From Blastomyces gilchristii SLH14081 (Eukaryota > Ascomycota > Eurotiomycetes > Onygenales > Ajellomycetaceae), in the NCBI RefSeq assembly GCF_000003855.2, contig NW_003101661.1:94643-158642 (forward strand): a stretch of 64,000 bases of DNA, read 5' to 3'. Positions 12,540 to 24,879 of this stretch are shown here, one piece after another. The notes beneath the pieces were generated by a model. The model saw only the letters and a list, made by a program, of their open reading frames with translations, had not been told where the DNA came from and did not search any database. Both the position numbers and the translations under genes were made by a program. The number at the start of each line of letters is the position of its first letter. The first letter of the stretch is position 1.

Positions 12540-13627
12540 ATGCATCACAAAGTAGTTATATAAGCAGCAATTGATGATTTGAACACTCAATTGATTTCTA
12601 ATTACACTGAGACTGCTAAAAAATATGGAATCAGTTGATATACATTATTACAGTGTTATAGAGATGTTCAAATATTAAGAAAGAAAGCAAGGTTTATTCA
12701 CTGTAAAAATCTCACAGATTTGCAAGAAGAACCGCTGCTTTTTCATATTAATTGATTAACAGATCACAGTTTTCCTTACATATCTCAAATTCTTCATAAT
12801 CTCATTGTTGAGATTCTAAAAGTATCTATTAAAATCAACTGAGTATCACAATTCTGTCAGTGTTATAAGAATATAATTAAGTCACTCTATCTTTAAAATA
12901 TCAATTAAAAATGCAAGATTGCAGACAATTCAACATATTTCAAGTATTATTTTGATCTTGTAATAGATTTCTTTCTTCTACTGATTTCTTTCTTCTACTG
13001 ATTTTTTACTGCTTGCTAATTAAGTTATAGCTACAGACAAAAATCACTCAATACAACATTGAACCTGTGAATACTTATAACTTTGATAAGAAAGAATTCC
13101 TATTAGAACTCATTCACACTCTCAAATATATTATATTAATTACTTCACTCAAATCAGATTATACAATAGATGTCAGTCAGAATGATAGTTAAGAATGCAT
13201 AACACTACTTATCTTAATTTATGCAGATGAAACTTCACTCTCATCTGCTCTTATATATCAAGAAGAATCAAGAGATATGTAAGATACTTAACTGAAGAAT
13301 TTTGATAGTGAAAAGAATCAGGTCTACTTTACTACTTCAGAAAATGAATGAAGTAATGATGAAGATGCATTAATGTAATTAAAGAAGATCTTTGAGTCTC
13401 TTATACAAAAGGAAGCAGAGTGTGAATATAGACTTCTTATATTAGATAATCACTTCTCTCATATTAATATAGCATTCATCAATTACACAGATTATTATCA
13501 GATTCTATTTACTATCTTTTCTTCTCATTCTACTCATTAATTACCGTCACTAGATATTGAAATATTTGAATCATTGAATAAATCATACTTCAATCAACTG
13601 AATGAATAGATGAGAACTGAAGTAAGA
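12540..13627 (+). pseudogene. Pogo transposase, N-terminal and DDE part
   Basis: DDE transposase that cuts and pastes the element at TA sites. From the ATG at 12540 it reads a psq-type helix-turn-helix (TAKKYGIS), a CENP-B-like second HTH (about 12720-12880), and the catalytic core. The core includes LIYADETSL near 13220 (first Asp region), TTSENE near 13335, and the hallmark LLILDNHFSHI near 13435 followed by HSTH and PSLDIEIF, where this family usually has PPHSSHLLQPLDV. Several stops interrupt it. The frame is cut at 13628 by the LINE tail and resumes at about 16190. Confidence 0.83.
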
Positions 13628-14039
13628 TTATTATTATTATTATTATTATTCTTCAATTATAGATGTATGCAGTCAGAGACTATGACATCTACCTGAGAAC
13701 TTTTAGTTCTCAGGGTTTTTCCTATATCTGTAAAGTTAACTATTATACATTCATCAATTTCAGATATGCAAAATCAGAAAGTTTCAGCTCAGAATACAAA
13801 AACTGTTTACAAATTGCAGTATTTTAACATCTTCTGATACTTTGAAATCATTTGACAATATCATGACAAAGGAAAAGAGAACACAGTCTTAAAGATAGAC
13901 ACATTAAATAGATAGATAGAAAGAAATTGAAAGAAAAAGATAAAGTAAAGAGAGACTGTAACAAAACAAATTATTAAAAGATAGTATATAGCAGTTTTAA
14001 CAGACTATATCTGATCAATTTCCTCCTCTTCATATTCAG

Positions 14040-14960
14040 ATATTTCTGAATTTAGCCATTTTCTTGTAGCTGCTTAAGTTTCTGATAGAAAGTCTATTAA
14101 GTATTTAATTCCTGTCTCAGTTGAGAATAAGAATCTTATATTTAATTGATTTAGATTATACTTCTCTTTCAATCTGGCTCTGAGACTATTGTATAATGCA
14201 CAGTGCATTACAATATACTCAGGATTCTCATTTGTATTACAGAATGAGCATTCTATTAAGTCAAATCTATCATCAAATCTTTATATATAAGATTTGAAAT
14301 AGCCATGTTCTAGTTTCAGCTGTATTATAGATGAGAATATTTTCTTTTTACATTTAATTGAACAAGATTTTCACTTGGGTTTTGTTTCAAATCTTGAATA
14401 ATGTATACTCTTCTTTTGTTTCTGCCAGCTTTCATTTCACTTGTCTAAACAAGATTCTTTTATTTTTCTCTTTATAAAAGACCAGAACATAATTTTTTGA
14501 ATAGATCTGCTTAATTCTGCACCCTTTTTTGCAGCTGAATCAGCCAATTCATTGCCATGAATATTCATATGAGCAGGAACTCAGTGTAGATGAATTATCA
14601 GCTTTGATATTCTTCTCTTTTGAATTTTCAAAACAGAGTTTAAGATCAGTTCAAGATTCATTTAATCATTATGAATCTGACTATTTCTAAGTCTTTTTAA
14701 AGCAGCTTGACTATCAGAGAATATTCATGTCTCTTTCAAACTATTTCCTCTTTTATGAGATTTTATTTCAATGAGTTTGAAAGCTTTAGCTATTGCAAAT
14801 AGTTCAGCATCAAAGACTTCAGAATTCACAGTCTAAATTTCAGAAATCTGAGATAAAATTGATATTATCTTCAGTATAAGCAATGCCTGCATCTAATCTA
14901 TTCAAATTCTCATTTTTTGAGTCATCTGAATAAATCAGAATAGAGTCTTTTATATTGATT
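14040..14960 (-). pseudogene. LINE RNase H and zinc-finger-like end
   Basis: Continues from the RT on the minus strand. It contains AELFAIAKAFKLIE (near 14800) and FSDSQAALKRL (near 14720), typical RNase H blocks with the Asp of SDSQ kept, then VPAHMNIHGNELADSAAKKG (near 14550), the conserved HxGNExAD block. A C-x2-C...H...C finger (CSFCNTNENPEYIVMHC) lies near 14200-14255. Only a few stops occur. Confidence 0.8.
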
Positions 14961-15179
14961 GTAGAAATTCTCTTCAAATACTGTTCATACTCTTTCTCTT
15001 TAGATAGTTCACTTATTTGTAAGTCTATAAGAGATTCAAGCTTTACTCTTCAGAGAGATAACTTCTCATGATCAACTTTTTCAATATTTAAAGAAGAAAA
15101 TTGATTTTTAATCAGAGAGCATAGTCTGTACAGTTGAGAAGGCATTTTCTTTGAAGAATTATTTTCATTTCAATCAAGA

Positions 15180-16090
15180 AATCTATTTCAATCCAGTTCA
15201 TTTCCAGAGTTAATTGATGAAAATGAAGAAGAGACTCTTTCTCTGATTATATGATTTGAGTTCATCTTTATAACTCTCAGAGCATAGTTTATACAGGCCT
15301 TTTCAAATCTAATAACAGAAGAAGGAATTGAAGCTTCAATTTTCATTGCTTTAATAGAAGATGATTTGAATGCTCTCAGAATTCTTCTCAAGGCTCTGTT
15401 TTGCAGACTTTGAAAGAGTTCAGTGAAATTCCCTTGATTATTTCATCAAACTTGAACTTCATAATCAGCTACTGATGTAATACAGGCTATATATAACTGT
15501 CTCATAGCCTGGAAGAATAGACCTCTCTCTGTATTTGATAGTCTGATTATGTTGTTTAATAGTCTTTCTGCCTTGACAGTTCTTTGTTGAATGTGATATT
15601 GAAAATTCAACTTAGAGTTTAATTATACTTCTAACCATTTGATATTTAAACTGGGTTTAATCTCTCTATTTAAAAGAGTTAGAGATAGTTCTTTCTCATT
15701 GAATCTAGAAAAGAAATGAATTCACTCAGTTTTATTCATATCAAATTGAATTTGATTGATATCTGCTCTAATAAAGATTTCCTTTGCAGCTTCTTCAATC
15801 ACTTTTAAATTCTCTTTGATAGTTTTTGAGCTGTAGACTAGACCAATATCATTCACATAACTCGGAGATCGCACTATTCTCATATTTCTATTCTTGAATA
15901 GATATGCAGTGTATATTGCAAATAAAATGAATGAGATTGAAGATCCTTGCGGTACTTCTATACTGAAGTAACATTCATATACACTACAAAGAGATCTTTT
16001 TGACAGCTATTTAATGCTGTATGAAAGAAGACAGTTACATTTTTAAATAATATATCTGCATTCACTACTACTGATCTACATTCATTTAAT
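15180..16090 (-). pseudogene. LINE reverse transcriptase remnant
   Basis: Minus-strand reading gives the LINE-type block EVPQGSSISFILFAIYTAYL near 15930, followed by YVNDIGLVYSS near 15860 (normally YVDD, so one catalytic Asp has become Asn). The thumb/C-terminal region includes RALRRILRAFKSSSIKAM near 15370, where fungal LINEs have a conserved RxLRxI...P block. A 67-codon open frame covers 15188-15391. The N-terminal half of RT and the endonuclease are absent. Confidence 0.77.
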
Positions 16091-16190
16091 TCAGAATAAG
16101 TTCTTAAAAAGCTTGTAATACAGTCTTACACTCTCTTAGATACATAATATCAATTAAGAATCTCTACTTCTATTATTGATATATGAAAAT

Positions 16191-16930
16191 TGATGAAGTA
16201 AATCAAGCAGCAGTAGTGTTGAATATCTAGTAATCTCAGCTAAGTGATTCAGACAGAGAAAACTCTTACTCTTCATAAAGAGGATCTTCTAATAAAGAAT
16301 AAAGAGCTACAGTAAGCTCTTAATTAAGAGAGAAGATATTACAAGTGTGACAGAGTAATGAGATTGCTAGATTCTTTAAATTCATTATTGATATAGTTCT
16401 TTTCACTAGCAAAGATGCAGATTATGTGTGAGAAAATGACAACTTCTGAAGCTGTTAAAAAGAATGAGCAGACTTGTAAAAAAAATATCAAGTTGCAACG
16501 CACTAATCTTAAAAAACAGAAGAAGACAGATATTATGAAGAAGAGAATGAAGTGAGAGACAGCTCATCAGACAGCAAAGCAGTAAAAAGATATGAATAAG
16601 ACTGTAAGAGCTGCTCAACAGCAGATTGAAAAGAAGCTTAGAGATGTAAGAAAGACTTAAGAGTAAAAAAAGAAGAAAGAATAAGCTGCTATACAGCAGT
16701 AATCATGATTAAATAAGAAAAAGATTGAAGAGTTCAAAAATCATCTTTGTAATCAGAAAAGTAGACTCTTGATTTTACAAAGAGTGACTAAATCATGTTT
16801 TCAAAGCTCTGTCAGAGTGTTCATGAATTCACTGCTGAAGAAATCTGATAATATTATAATCTCTACTGATTTAATGACTGCTTACTCACTGAATCTGTCT
16901 TCATTCAAGATTTCATGTTTCAGGTGAGTT
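16191..16930 (+). pseudogene. Pogo transposase C-terminal part
   Basis: Resumes after the LINE. It has a basic, Lys/Gln-rich, probably coiled-coil tail (KKQKKTDIMKKRMK, AAQQQIEKKLRDVRK), which is typical of the C-terminus of Fot1-like transposases. Stops, mostly at former Trp-like positions, interrupt it. It is followed by AT-rich sequence and the right inverted repeat. Confidence 0.65.
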
Positions 16931-17079
16931 ATTAAGCTTAATAAATATCTACAGAATTAGCTGTATATTTTTATATATAATTTTCTATATATATTTTCAT
17001 TATATAATATATCATCTTAAAATCTAATTGCATTGTTAAGATATCATTGAAAATATTTCATCATTGTAATGGCGAAATG

Positions 17080-17121
17080 GCGGGTGTTGAGTGTAAGTGA
17101 GCGTTGAGTGATTGATTATGT
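17080..17121 (-). repeat. Right terminal inverted repeat of pogo element
   Basis: Reverse complement begins ACATAATCAATCACTC and differs from the left repeat at six positions, five of them transitions. Confidence 0.82.
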
Positions 17122-18977
17122 TACATATTCTAGAAAATTAATCTGATAAACACTGAAGTTATACTTTAAAAGCTTAATATACAGTTTTGTCTTATCTAAG
17201 ATCTTTAACACAGTTTATACATACTTAGTGTATTCTTTCTTCTTTATAAGGTACATCATCACATTATTCAGATATATTATTATAAAGATATTCAGATATA
17301 TACAAAGTATTTTAATAATAAAAGACTGAAATACTGCAGAGACATTAGTCAAATCAAAAGACACTACTAGATATTTAAATAATTTCAGTGCAGTTCTAAA
17401 GACAGTCTTTCATTTATTCTCAGACTGTATTCACAGCTGTGTATATATAGTAATTACATTCAGTTATGTGAATATAATAGCTCTTATGAGACAGTTAATT
17501 ACATTCTCAATCAGAGAAAGAGAATAACAACTCTTTATAGTCTTGAAGTTTAAATTATAATAGTTTATATATAATCTGAGATCTTTATTCTTCTTCTTTA
17601 TAAATATTACAGAGACTCTCACAGAGACCTGTGAAGATTGAATAAAGTTATTCTTCAGATTCTTCTTTATATAAGTTTGCAAGATCTCTGTCTTATAATG
17701 AGAGAGTTTATATATTAATTCTCAGAAGAGTTTCTACTCTTCTATTAAATCTATTATCAGATTCCTCTCATAGTGAGATGAAAGCTTAGCTATCTTAGCT
17801 GAACTGAATATCTCTATAAGATCTTGATATTTCTCTGATATCTGAAGCTCAGTTTTCATGACTGTGAAGTTCTCAGATATCTGTACAGTTATTATATAGA
17901 TGAGCTTGTCTTCTCTAATTAACTCTACAGTATTAACTAATTCTATCTCTGTGAGTAAGTCTGTTAACACTGATCAGAAGTATAAACCTGACTCACAGAC
18001 AGCTATATATAAATTGTGTTTTTGAAGTTATATAAGTCTTAAGTATATGATATCTATAATGTTTGTGATAATCACAGTTTCTGTAAATCTTTTTCAAGTT
18101 TCAGAGAGATCTTATAATTCAAAGATAACTGTTATATATCTCTCAGTTCTCAGATCTGAGTTCTTGTATTCTGCTTATTATAAGAGTAGATTTTCAGTTT
18201 TCATCACTCAGCTTATTTACTTTATAAGCTTTAGAAACACTATAGTGATCCAAGATTCTTAGTTCATTAATACTTCTTATACTGATAAGACAGCAGTACT
18301 GCAGTGCAGTCTCTCTCTATAAGTATGTATTTTTATTCAGAGAGTAACAGATTCAGATATCAGCTTCAAGATTCTTAAGAAGACTGTTACTGACTCTGTT
18401 TATAACTGCTTAAATTTCTATTGTAATTTATTCAGATAGTTTATATAAAGATATTCTAATTTAAAATAAATAAAGCAGAGACTCTTTTTCTTAATCTCTC
18501 TATTATACACTCTATTTACAGAAGCTTATAAAGCTCTTTCTCTTTGCTCAGCAGTCAGATATAAATCTCTCTATATCTTATTATCTTTTCTTAGTAAATC
18601 TATTCTCTGTTATTCTGACTCTTACAGAGTCAGTTAGTGATTCACTCTCTATAAGTCTGTGATTCTCACAGTAATCTGTAAGTAGTGAATAAGAGTCATC
18701 AGTTTTTTCAGAGTTAAAATCTTAGAGTCTTACTCAATAAACTTATTCTATATATTTTTATTCAGTTTCTTTATAAATATCATTATTCAAGTCTTATTTC
18801 AGAGCTCTGTTTTCACAGATCTTAATTCATATTATAATTTCATGAAGTACTGTAAGTAGTCTTTATTAGATTTCTCGTCTCTTTTTCTAATATTGATGAC
18901 TATAGCTCAGATATTCTCTATCTGACTTATAAAGTTCTTATTCTCTAAATAGATCTTGAGAATAGATCAGTGAGATC
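17122..18977 (-). pseudogene. pol: Gypsy-D gag end, protease and RT
   Basis: Minus-strand frames. At about 18977-18300 there is a charged gag-like region (NKDYLQYFMKL). At about 18080-18000 is a protease-end-like block ending LQKHN. From 17970 to 17734 a 78-codon open linker (EKYQDLIEIFSSAKIAKL) matches the pre-RT block of gypsy pols. RT runs from about 17700 to 17124, with KNKDLRLYINYYNLNFKT, NVSAVFQSFIIKIL and a catalytic box decayed to YLNN near 17235. The sequence then continues at 12457. Confidence 0.78.
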
Positions 18978-19483
18978 TAGACTGACCGTGTGACCGTGTC
19001 TGAGACTAGAACCAGATTTTTTGATAGTCATAGTATCAATTCAACTGATCTCATTACACAGTTTTAACATTAGATAGTAGTTTCATACTGTCTCAGTGAG
19101 ACTTACTGTCTACTCTTGTCACATTTTTCAAATGAGACCATGATTTCTACTTCTCAATTTAAATTATTTTTATTACTTTAAATGTCTTTAAATCTCATTT
19201 AAGTGTTATCAAAAAGTGTTACTTTTTAAAAAATTACAAATAGTCTAAAGAAAACCTTAAAATGTCTAAAAATAGTAACTTTATATCAAGAATGAGACTA
19301 AATGAGATCAAATGAGACTACTGTCTTATTTTTTTCAAGTCATGGTTTCATTTTAAGATCTGATATATAGTCACTTTGCATGTTTTTTTAATGACTAGTC
19401 TCAGCGGAATTCACGCCAAGAAATGTATGAGATCAGATCAAATGAGACTAAATGTGAAATTCATGATCTCAGCAGCCAGTCTA
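18978..19483 (-). mobile_element. hAT-type MITE, 506 bp (copy 1)
   Basis: Non-autonomous element with the ends TAGACTGACCG and ...GCAGCCAGTCTA, flanked by a perfect 8-bp duplication GTGAGATC (18970-18977 and 19484-19491). It is inserted in gypsy-D gag. The length is exactly that of five other copies; differences are almost all C-to-T or G-to-A. Confidence 0.9.
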
Positions 19484-20029
19484 GTGAGATCTCTTATAAT
19501 CATTCTTTAAATAATTTAGTCAGTTCTTGACTTTAATATAGTAGAGATCTGTCATTGTATAGATAACAGCTTCTTCATCTTTCATATCTAGACTGGCCGG
19601 CGGGACCATGAATTTCACATTTAGTTTTATTTGGTCTCGTTTCATACATTTCTTGGTGTGAGTCTCACCAAGACCAAGTCTCAAAAAAATCTGAAAATGG
19701 ACCATTTCTGAGAGAAATGGCATGAAAAATGACCAGATTTAATTCAAGAACAGTGAAATGAGAGTAATTTCTCAGAATAAACTATGAAACATGATCATTC
19801 TTTCAAAATCAGAATGAGACTGAGACTGAAGATCAAAATCAGTCTTATTCAGTTCATTCAGTGATTGCTTATATAATCAGAATTTGATAATAATTATTGA
19901 TAATACTCATGAAACAACTAAATACATTCTTGTATAAGTTTATTCTTTACTTTCTCATAAAAACTACACTTCTCTGATATACTGTGATCAGAGGTATTAA
20001 ACTGTCAGATAATTTCATGTTTTATAATC

Positions 20030-22310
20030 ATGAGTTTCTTGATTATTTCTTCTTGTAATTGTTCTCAGCAATAGTAATAAATATCTCAACTTGAGTTGAA
20101 CTTTCACTTCATTCTCATCTCTGTCAATGAAATTGTCAGAATATCACATATCATCAGTGCAACAGTTGAATATATACTCTTAACAATTTTTTATCACTCT
20201 GGAATTGATTTGATGTGTAAATTTGTTGAATCATCTTGAAGATAGCAGTCACATTCAGTTTTACAAGCATGTAGTTTTGTCTGATTTTCAGTTATAATCA
20301 ATGTATGTAAGTTCTGTTTCAAAGTTAGTATTATAGTTCTATATGATATGAAGTATTATCAAAGATTATTACTTACTAGAGAATTATATTTCACTGTCTT
20401 CACATCTTAAACATCTGCTCATTCAAATCTCTGATAGTTGATATTATAGTAGTCTCAGGTTAATTTGATATATAAGTCTCATTTCTTCTCTGTTTAATCT
20501 TAAGAAGTGTAGATATTAACTTGATAGAAGAAATCTAATAGAGCTGCTACAGTATAGTACTCTGTAAAAGATTGTTCAGTTTTACTGTAGTAATATACCA
20601 GTTTATTTCTTACAGTAATAATAGCCTGTACTATAGTATTATCTCAGACTGAATTTCTTTTTAAGTGATTCAACTGCTTCTTAAGATAAGTAAATAAACT
20701 GTTATATACTTATCAGACTGACTGCAGCATTGATGTATAAGTGATTGAGACTATCTTTATTATCTTATAAAACTGAAACAGTAAATCAATCACATATTTC
20801 AACTGAGTTTACTTCATATCAGAAAGTTTCAATATCTGAATCTTTTCTTAATCAGAGTGTTACATTCAATGATCAATCATCTGATACAATCAAAGAGTCT
20901 GAACAGTTATCTCATATATTGAACTTCACTGTGTTCTAATATTCTGTATCATATTCAGTGATGTGACTGATTTATTTATTTATTGAATATCATGAAATTG
21001 TTGTTATTATTTAGAGGAGATATAAATCATATTAGTAATGTTTCAAATCTGTGATATTTAAATTATTAGCTAATCTATTCAAAATTAACAGTAGCATTAT
21101 CAAAAAGTATTATTAAAAAGCAATATTAAAAAGTGTTATTAAAAAAAATTATCTTTTACAAAGTGAATGTAAAAGTTAATTGAGTAATTACTTTCATCTC
21201 ATTCTCATTTCAAGAATCAGTTCTCTCATTATTCTTTATCTCAATGTTAAGATTCTTTATCAGTGTTTATATCACAAGTTAAATCATATAAGCAATGCAG
21301 AGAATATAACCTTATTTATTATTTCAGAAATACAAAGTCAATTTTTGCTTCAAGCTCTTCATCATAGTGTAGTTATTCACAGCATTATCAGTTATAATTG
21401 TAAGAAGACTGAGATTAATATCTTAATAGTTATTTTTAATCACAGTCATTAATATCTCTATCATATAATTCTCAGTATGATGACTGATTCATGATTTAAA
21501 TTCAATTAATGTCTCTTAATAAGTTCAGTTCTCATCAATGTAATAATATATAACTCTTATAAATGTAAGATTGTTTGTACTAGTTCATGCATTCACTGTG
21601 AGAGACACTCTTTGATAATTCTTCAACTCTGATTCTAGATATTGTATATTAACTTTGTAGTGTATCTCAAGATTGAACTGAAGACAGAATCAATGTGAAA
21701 TATAAAGATTTAGATTAAGTATTTGAAGAAGTGTTCAGAATTCAGAGTTTTCAATTGATTGAAGAGAAAGATTCAGAGATATATATATATAAAGTAATTA
21801 TTCACAGAAGTTATTAGATAAGAGTTATGAAATCAGAGTACTAGTATATAGTTGTTTTCTCATGATTTTCTTCAAATTAGAAAGTTAGTGTTATTAAAAA
21901 TCATTATCTGATAGAGTAACTTATTAGCTTAGTAGTAATTTTCTGATTATTTTTCTTTTATTATCTGTATTCTGATAGCTTCAGATATCAGGAAATTTCT
22001 TCAGAGCTATGATCAGTTTATGATGAATATTTTCAAATGAAGTTGTAGTAATTATAGTAGAGAGATAACTCTTCAGTAATCTATAATACAATCTATTAAT
22101 AATTATTTCATAGTTTATCTCAGTGTTTGTGTTGAGTTTTTTATAAATTTTGTAACCTGGAATCAGATGTGAAGAATGAAGTGATTATTTATTATAATTG
22201 AAAGAGAGTATTCTGTATTAAATTATAAATAACATAGACTTTGTAATTCACAGTGATTTCTTAAAGAGTTTGTGAATCTTCAATAGAAGTAAAAGAAGTG
22301 AAAGAAGTAA
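20030..22310 (-). pseudogene. hAT transposase remnant (hAT-1)
   Basis: RNase H-fold transposase, minus strand. The catalytic domain includes a TVNAWTS-like block near 21580, FIRVIYYYIDEN near 21530, TIITDNAVNNYTMMKSLK near 21390 (the second Asp block, TxDNAxNN in hATs) and CIAY near 21300, where hATs have CxxH. A KLVYYYSKTEQS / VAALLDFFYQV block lies near 20580. The C-terminal dimerisation domain is at about 20200-20040 (ICDILTISLTEM...QLQEEIIKKLMIIKHE), the hAT-specific end. Stops are numerous, many TGA. The 626 bp at 20643-21268 are missing from the second copy. Confidence 0.82.
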
Positions 22311-22779
22311 ATTCAGAAGATATGATAATAATTTAAGAAAGATAATAATTTATTTTCAATAACTGATCACTGATGTGTGTAAGAAGAATTAATAGAAGAG
22401 AAAATAATCTTATTTCTTATCTTAGTTATAATTTTAGTACTAACTCAGATTGAATATCATTGATATATAAAAATAAATAAACAATCTTGATTAATCTCTG
22501 TCATATTTCTTGAAATATATTAGTATTGTGAAACAGAGTGTTATTAAATTATATTATCAGATGATATCATTAAAAATATATTAATATTATAAATATCAAT
22601 ATTGAAAAAATGTTAATACTTATATATTATAGTGATTTGTGAATCATGATAGTTAAATATATATATATATATTATTTCTAATATTGATAATTGATTACAA
22701 CTTGTATAATAATTTTTAAAAACTCAAAATTAATTTCAATTACTAATAATTATGAACTTACAACTAACTAATATAAAAA

Positions 22780-23660
22780 GAAAAAAACTTTTTCTACTTA
22801 TTATCTTTCTTCTCTTTCTCATTCTTCTTATCATTCTTTACAATTCACTTCTTATTCTTCTTCTTCTTCTTCTTCTTCTTCTTCTTCTTCTTCTGATCTA
22901 AGATAATAATCATCTTAAAATCTTTCTCTGCTGTCTTCTCAGAGAAGAGTTTCTGCTGCTTCTCTTCAGTCAGATCAATCTGTGCCTTAAAATCCTGCAT
23001 TTTCTAATCTGCTGTCTCAGGTTTCATCTCAGTAGTAAGCAGATTAACATACTCAGAGAGCAGAGCTGTCTTCTCAATGTTATGAATTATGAAGTGTATT
23101 CAAGATCTGAATAAGACTTTAATCTTCTTCTTCTCTATCAGCTTCTGCTAATCAATTAGAGAACAGAAGTATTATTAAAAATTAGTATCTCTTAATAAAT
23201 AAAAAACTTATCAGTTTTAACTTCTTTATCTCTTATTTTAATGTTCTCTTAATTTTCTTCTATTATCACTAATTTATAGTAATACTCTTCTTCTCTCTTT
23301 CTCTCTTCATCTTGATCTCAAATCATTCTCAGAACTTCTTCTAGTCTTATTACTGCTGTATGAGACTCTTCACTGTCTTCTTCTTCAATCTCTTACAGAC
23401 AGCATTATTCACATTATTTCTATACTTAGTTCAGTCTAAATCTATCAGAAGTATTACTTAAAATCATTATCATTCTACTCTCTTACAGAGTCTCTTCAAG
23501 ATATTATAATATGTCTTATAATTTATCTTCTCTTACTTGAATATCTTCTTCTTCTCTTTCTTCAATCTGTGACAGTGCTCACATGCCTTGATAATTCACA
23601 GAATCATATCATATTTGAAGAGAAATGACATGATTAATTTCAGTAAGTGTTGAAGAGAGA
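22780..23660 (-). pseudogene. Upstream coding segment of hAT-1, unknown
   Basis: Minus-strand segment upstream of the transposase core, with a counterpart at 47410-48245 on the plus strand. It reads a Cys/His-containing basic block (ACEHCHRLKKEKKK) followed by NYKTYYNILKRLCKRVE, then Glu/Lys-rich stretches and a lysine-rich end. It could be the DNA-binding N-terminus of the transposase or a separate first ORF. It does not fit a BED or Zn2Cys6 finger cleanly. Confidence 0.45.
22855..22894. repeat. (TTC)n microsatellite
   Basis: About 13 TTC units inside hAT-1. On the coding (minus) strand it reads as a poly-Lys/Glu stretch. The second hAT copy has a much shorter run at about 48156-48172. Confidence 0.9.
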
Positions 23661-23684
23661 TGAAGGCAGAAGAGACAGTTAGAA

Positions 23685-23785
23685 ATAATATAATAATAGT
23701 GATAATGATGATAGTGATAATGATAATAATAATGATGATAGTTATAATGATGATGATAATAATAATGATGATGATAATGAAAGAG
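23685..23785. repeat. GAT/AAT-rich microsatellite
   Basis: Degenerate AATGATGAT-type array in hAT-1. The homologous place in hAT-2 (47260-47375) is mostly ATT units. Its long open frame on the minus strand is an artefact of the repeat. Confidence 0.85.
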
Positions 23786-24109
23786 AGAGTGCATTGAAAT
23801 ATATTACTGACTTATTAAATATAAAGAGACTTAAAGATAATATTAACAGCTTTCAGAGATGTACAGAAATAGCTACAGTATTGTATAGCAATATTATCTT
23901 CATTCAATACATACACTGTTGATATTCTTTGTATACAGTTATTATATAATCTGTATGAGAGATACATGCAGAAAACAGATCTTTGTTACTAGCATAAATA
24001 ATTACAGTAATTCTCTGTTTTTATATTATAAAGATAAGTTGTTCTCATTTCTTTCTTCTCTCTTTTCTCTTCTTCAATCAATCACTAATTTCAAGCTGAT
24101 ATGAAAACT

Positions 24110-24879
24110 ATTAAAACACTCTCAGAAACTCTCAAATTGAAAAGTATAGACTAATTAAATTTCAAATATAGAAGAAATTAAATTATCTTCTACAGATTCA
24201 ATTACTCATTCTCTCTTAAATAAAACAGCAGTTATGTTCTCTCTCTTCTCTCTCAATCAAATGAAACATGGCCTGTGAAAAGTGAGTATCATGCCAGGTC
24301 ATAATAATCACCACAGCCCCAGCACACAGGGCTGCATATGCACAGTGTGTGCTGAACTGAGAGACTGTGTGAATTACAAATCAGCAGCAGTATCTCAGAA
24401 AGAGCTGTGCAGCATGAGAAAGCTGCAACTCTCAGTCACATATGTAGAGAGTGAATCACTGCAGTAAGTACATATGCATTGAAGTAATGCTTTTTAATAA
24501 TACTCAGTCTCTGATATAATGAAAATAGAGTCTCTCTGTGAGATCTGTTTTTATCAGAAGTCAAAGAATCTTATATTTCTTAAGATTATCTTCACACACC
24601 TTGTTCATGAAATTGATGAGAAGAATCATCAATTTCAGTATTCTGTTCTTAATGTCATTTAAATAGCAGTAGAGTTTACTCTGATCACACTTTTTAAGTG
24701 TATATTTTCTAATTAGTCACATTTATACAGATATATACTGATTATTTATTAGATAATATTAAGATAATGACTCATCACAGCTGTGTTACTCTCACTATAA
24801 GAGATACACAGTTGATGATGAATATTGTAAAGACTCTGAGAAGTAAGTATTTTAAGAATACTGCAGCTCTGTGATCTTG
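24110..24879. other. hAT-1 non-coding part
   Basis: Homologous to about 45650-46900 of hAT-2 (minus its MITE). A GC-richer patch at 24240-24470 holds a 61-codon plus-strand frame, but this is not kept open in the other copy and is not taken as a gene. Nothing else is recognised. Confidence 0.6.

Larger units (their letters stand above)
13628..16190 (-). mobile_element. Non-LTR retrotransposon (LINE), 5'-truncated
   Basis: Minus-strand LINE inside the pogo transposase. Its 3' end is a run of about seven AAT units (13628-13650 on the plus strand). The 5' end near 16190 is inferred from where pogo sequence resumes, and only a weak GAAGTAA-type target duplication is seen. The endonuclease is missing, as expected of a 5'-truncated copy. 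Domain content (RT, RNase H, CCHC-like finger) resembles the fungal Tad1-like group. It is noticeably less degraded than the gypsy elements, with several long open stretches. Confidence 0.8.
12458..17121 (+). mobile_element. Fot1/pogo-type DNA transposon with nested LINE
   Basis: A 4664-bp element bounded by 42-bp terminal inverted repeats that match at 36 positions, flanked by TA on both sides (12456-12457 and 17122-17123), the target duplication of Tc1/mariner and pogo elements. Removing it rejoins gypsy-D RT with its RNase H. A LINE of about 2.55 kb sits inside, leaving about 2.1 kb of pogo sequence, close to the usual 1.9-2.2 kb of Fot1-like elements. Confidence 0.85.

Noticed and set aside
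22855..22894. A CRISPR-like array
   Set aside because: It is a plain TTC microsatellite without spacers. No repeat-spacer pattern was seen anywhere.
23609..23794. A His/Tyr-rich minus-strand frame
   Set aside because: It is translation of a GAT/AAT microsatellite.
24282..24467. A 61-codon plus-strand frame with several cysteines in hAT-1
   Set aside because: It is antisense to the transposase direction and not kept open in the hAT-2 counterpart (about 46600-46780).
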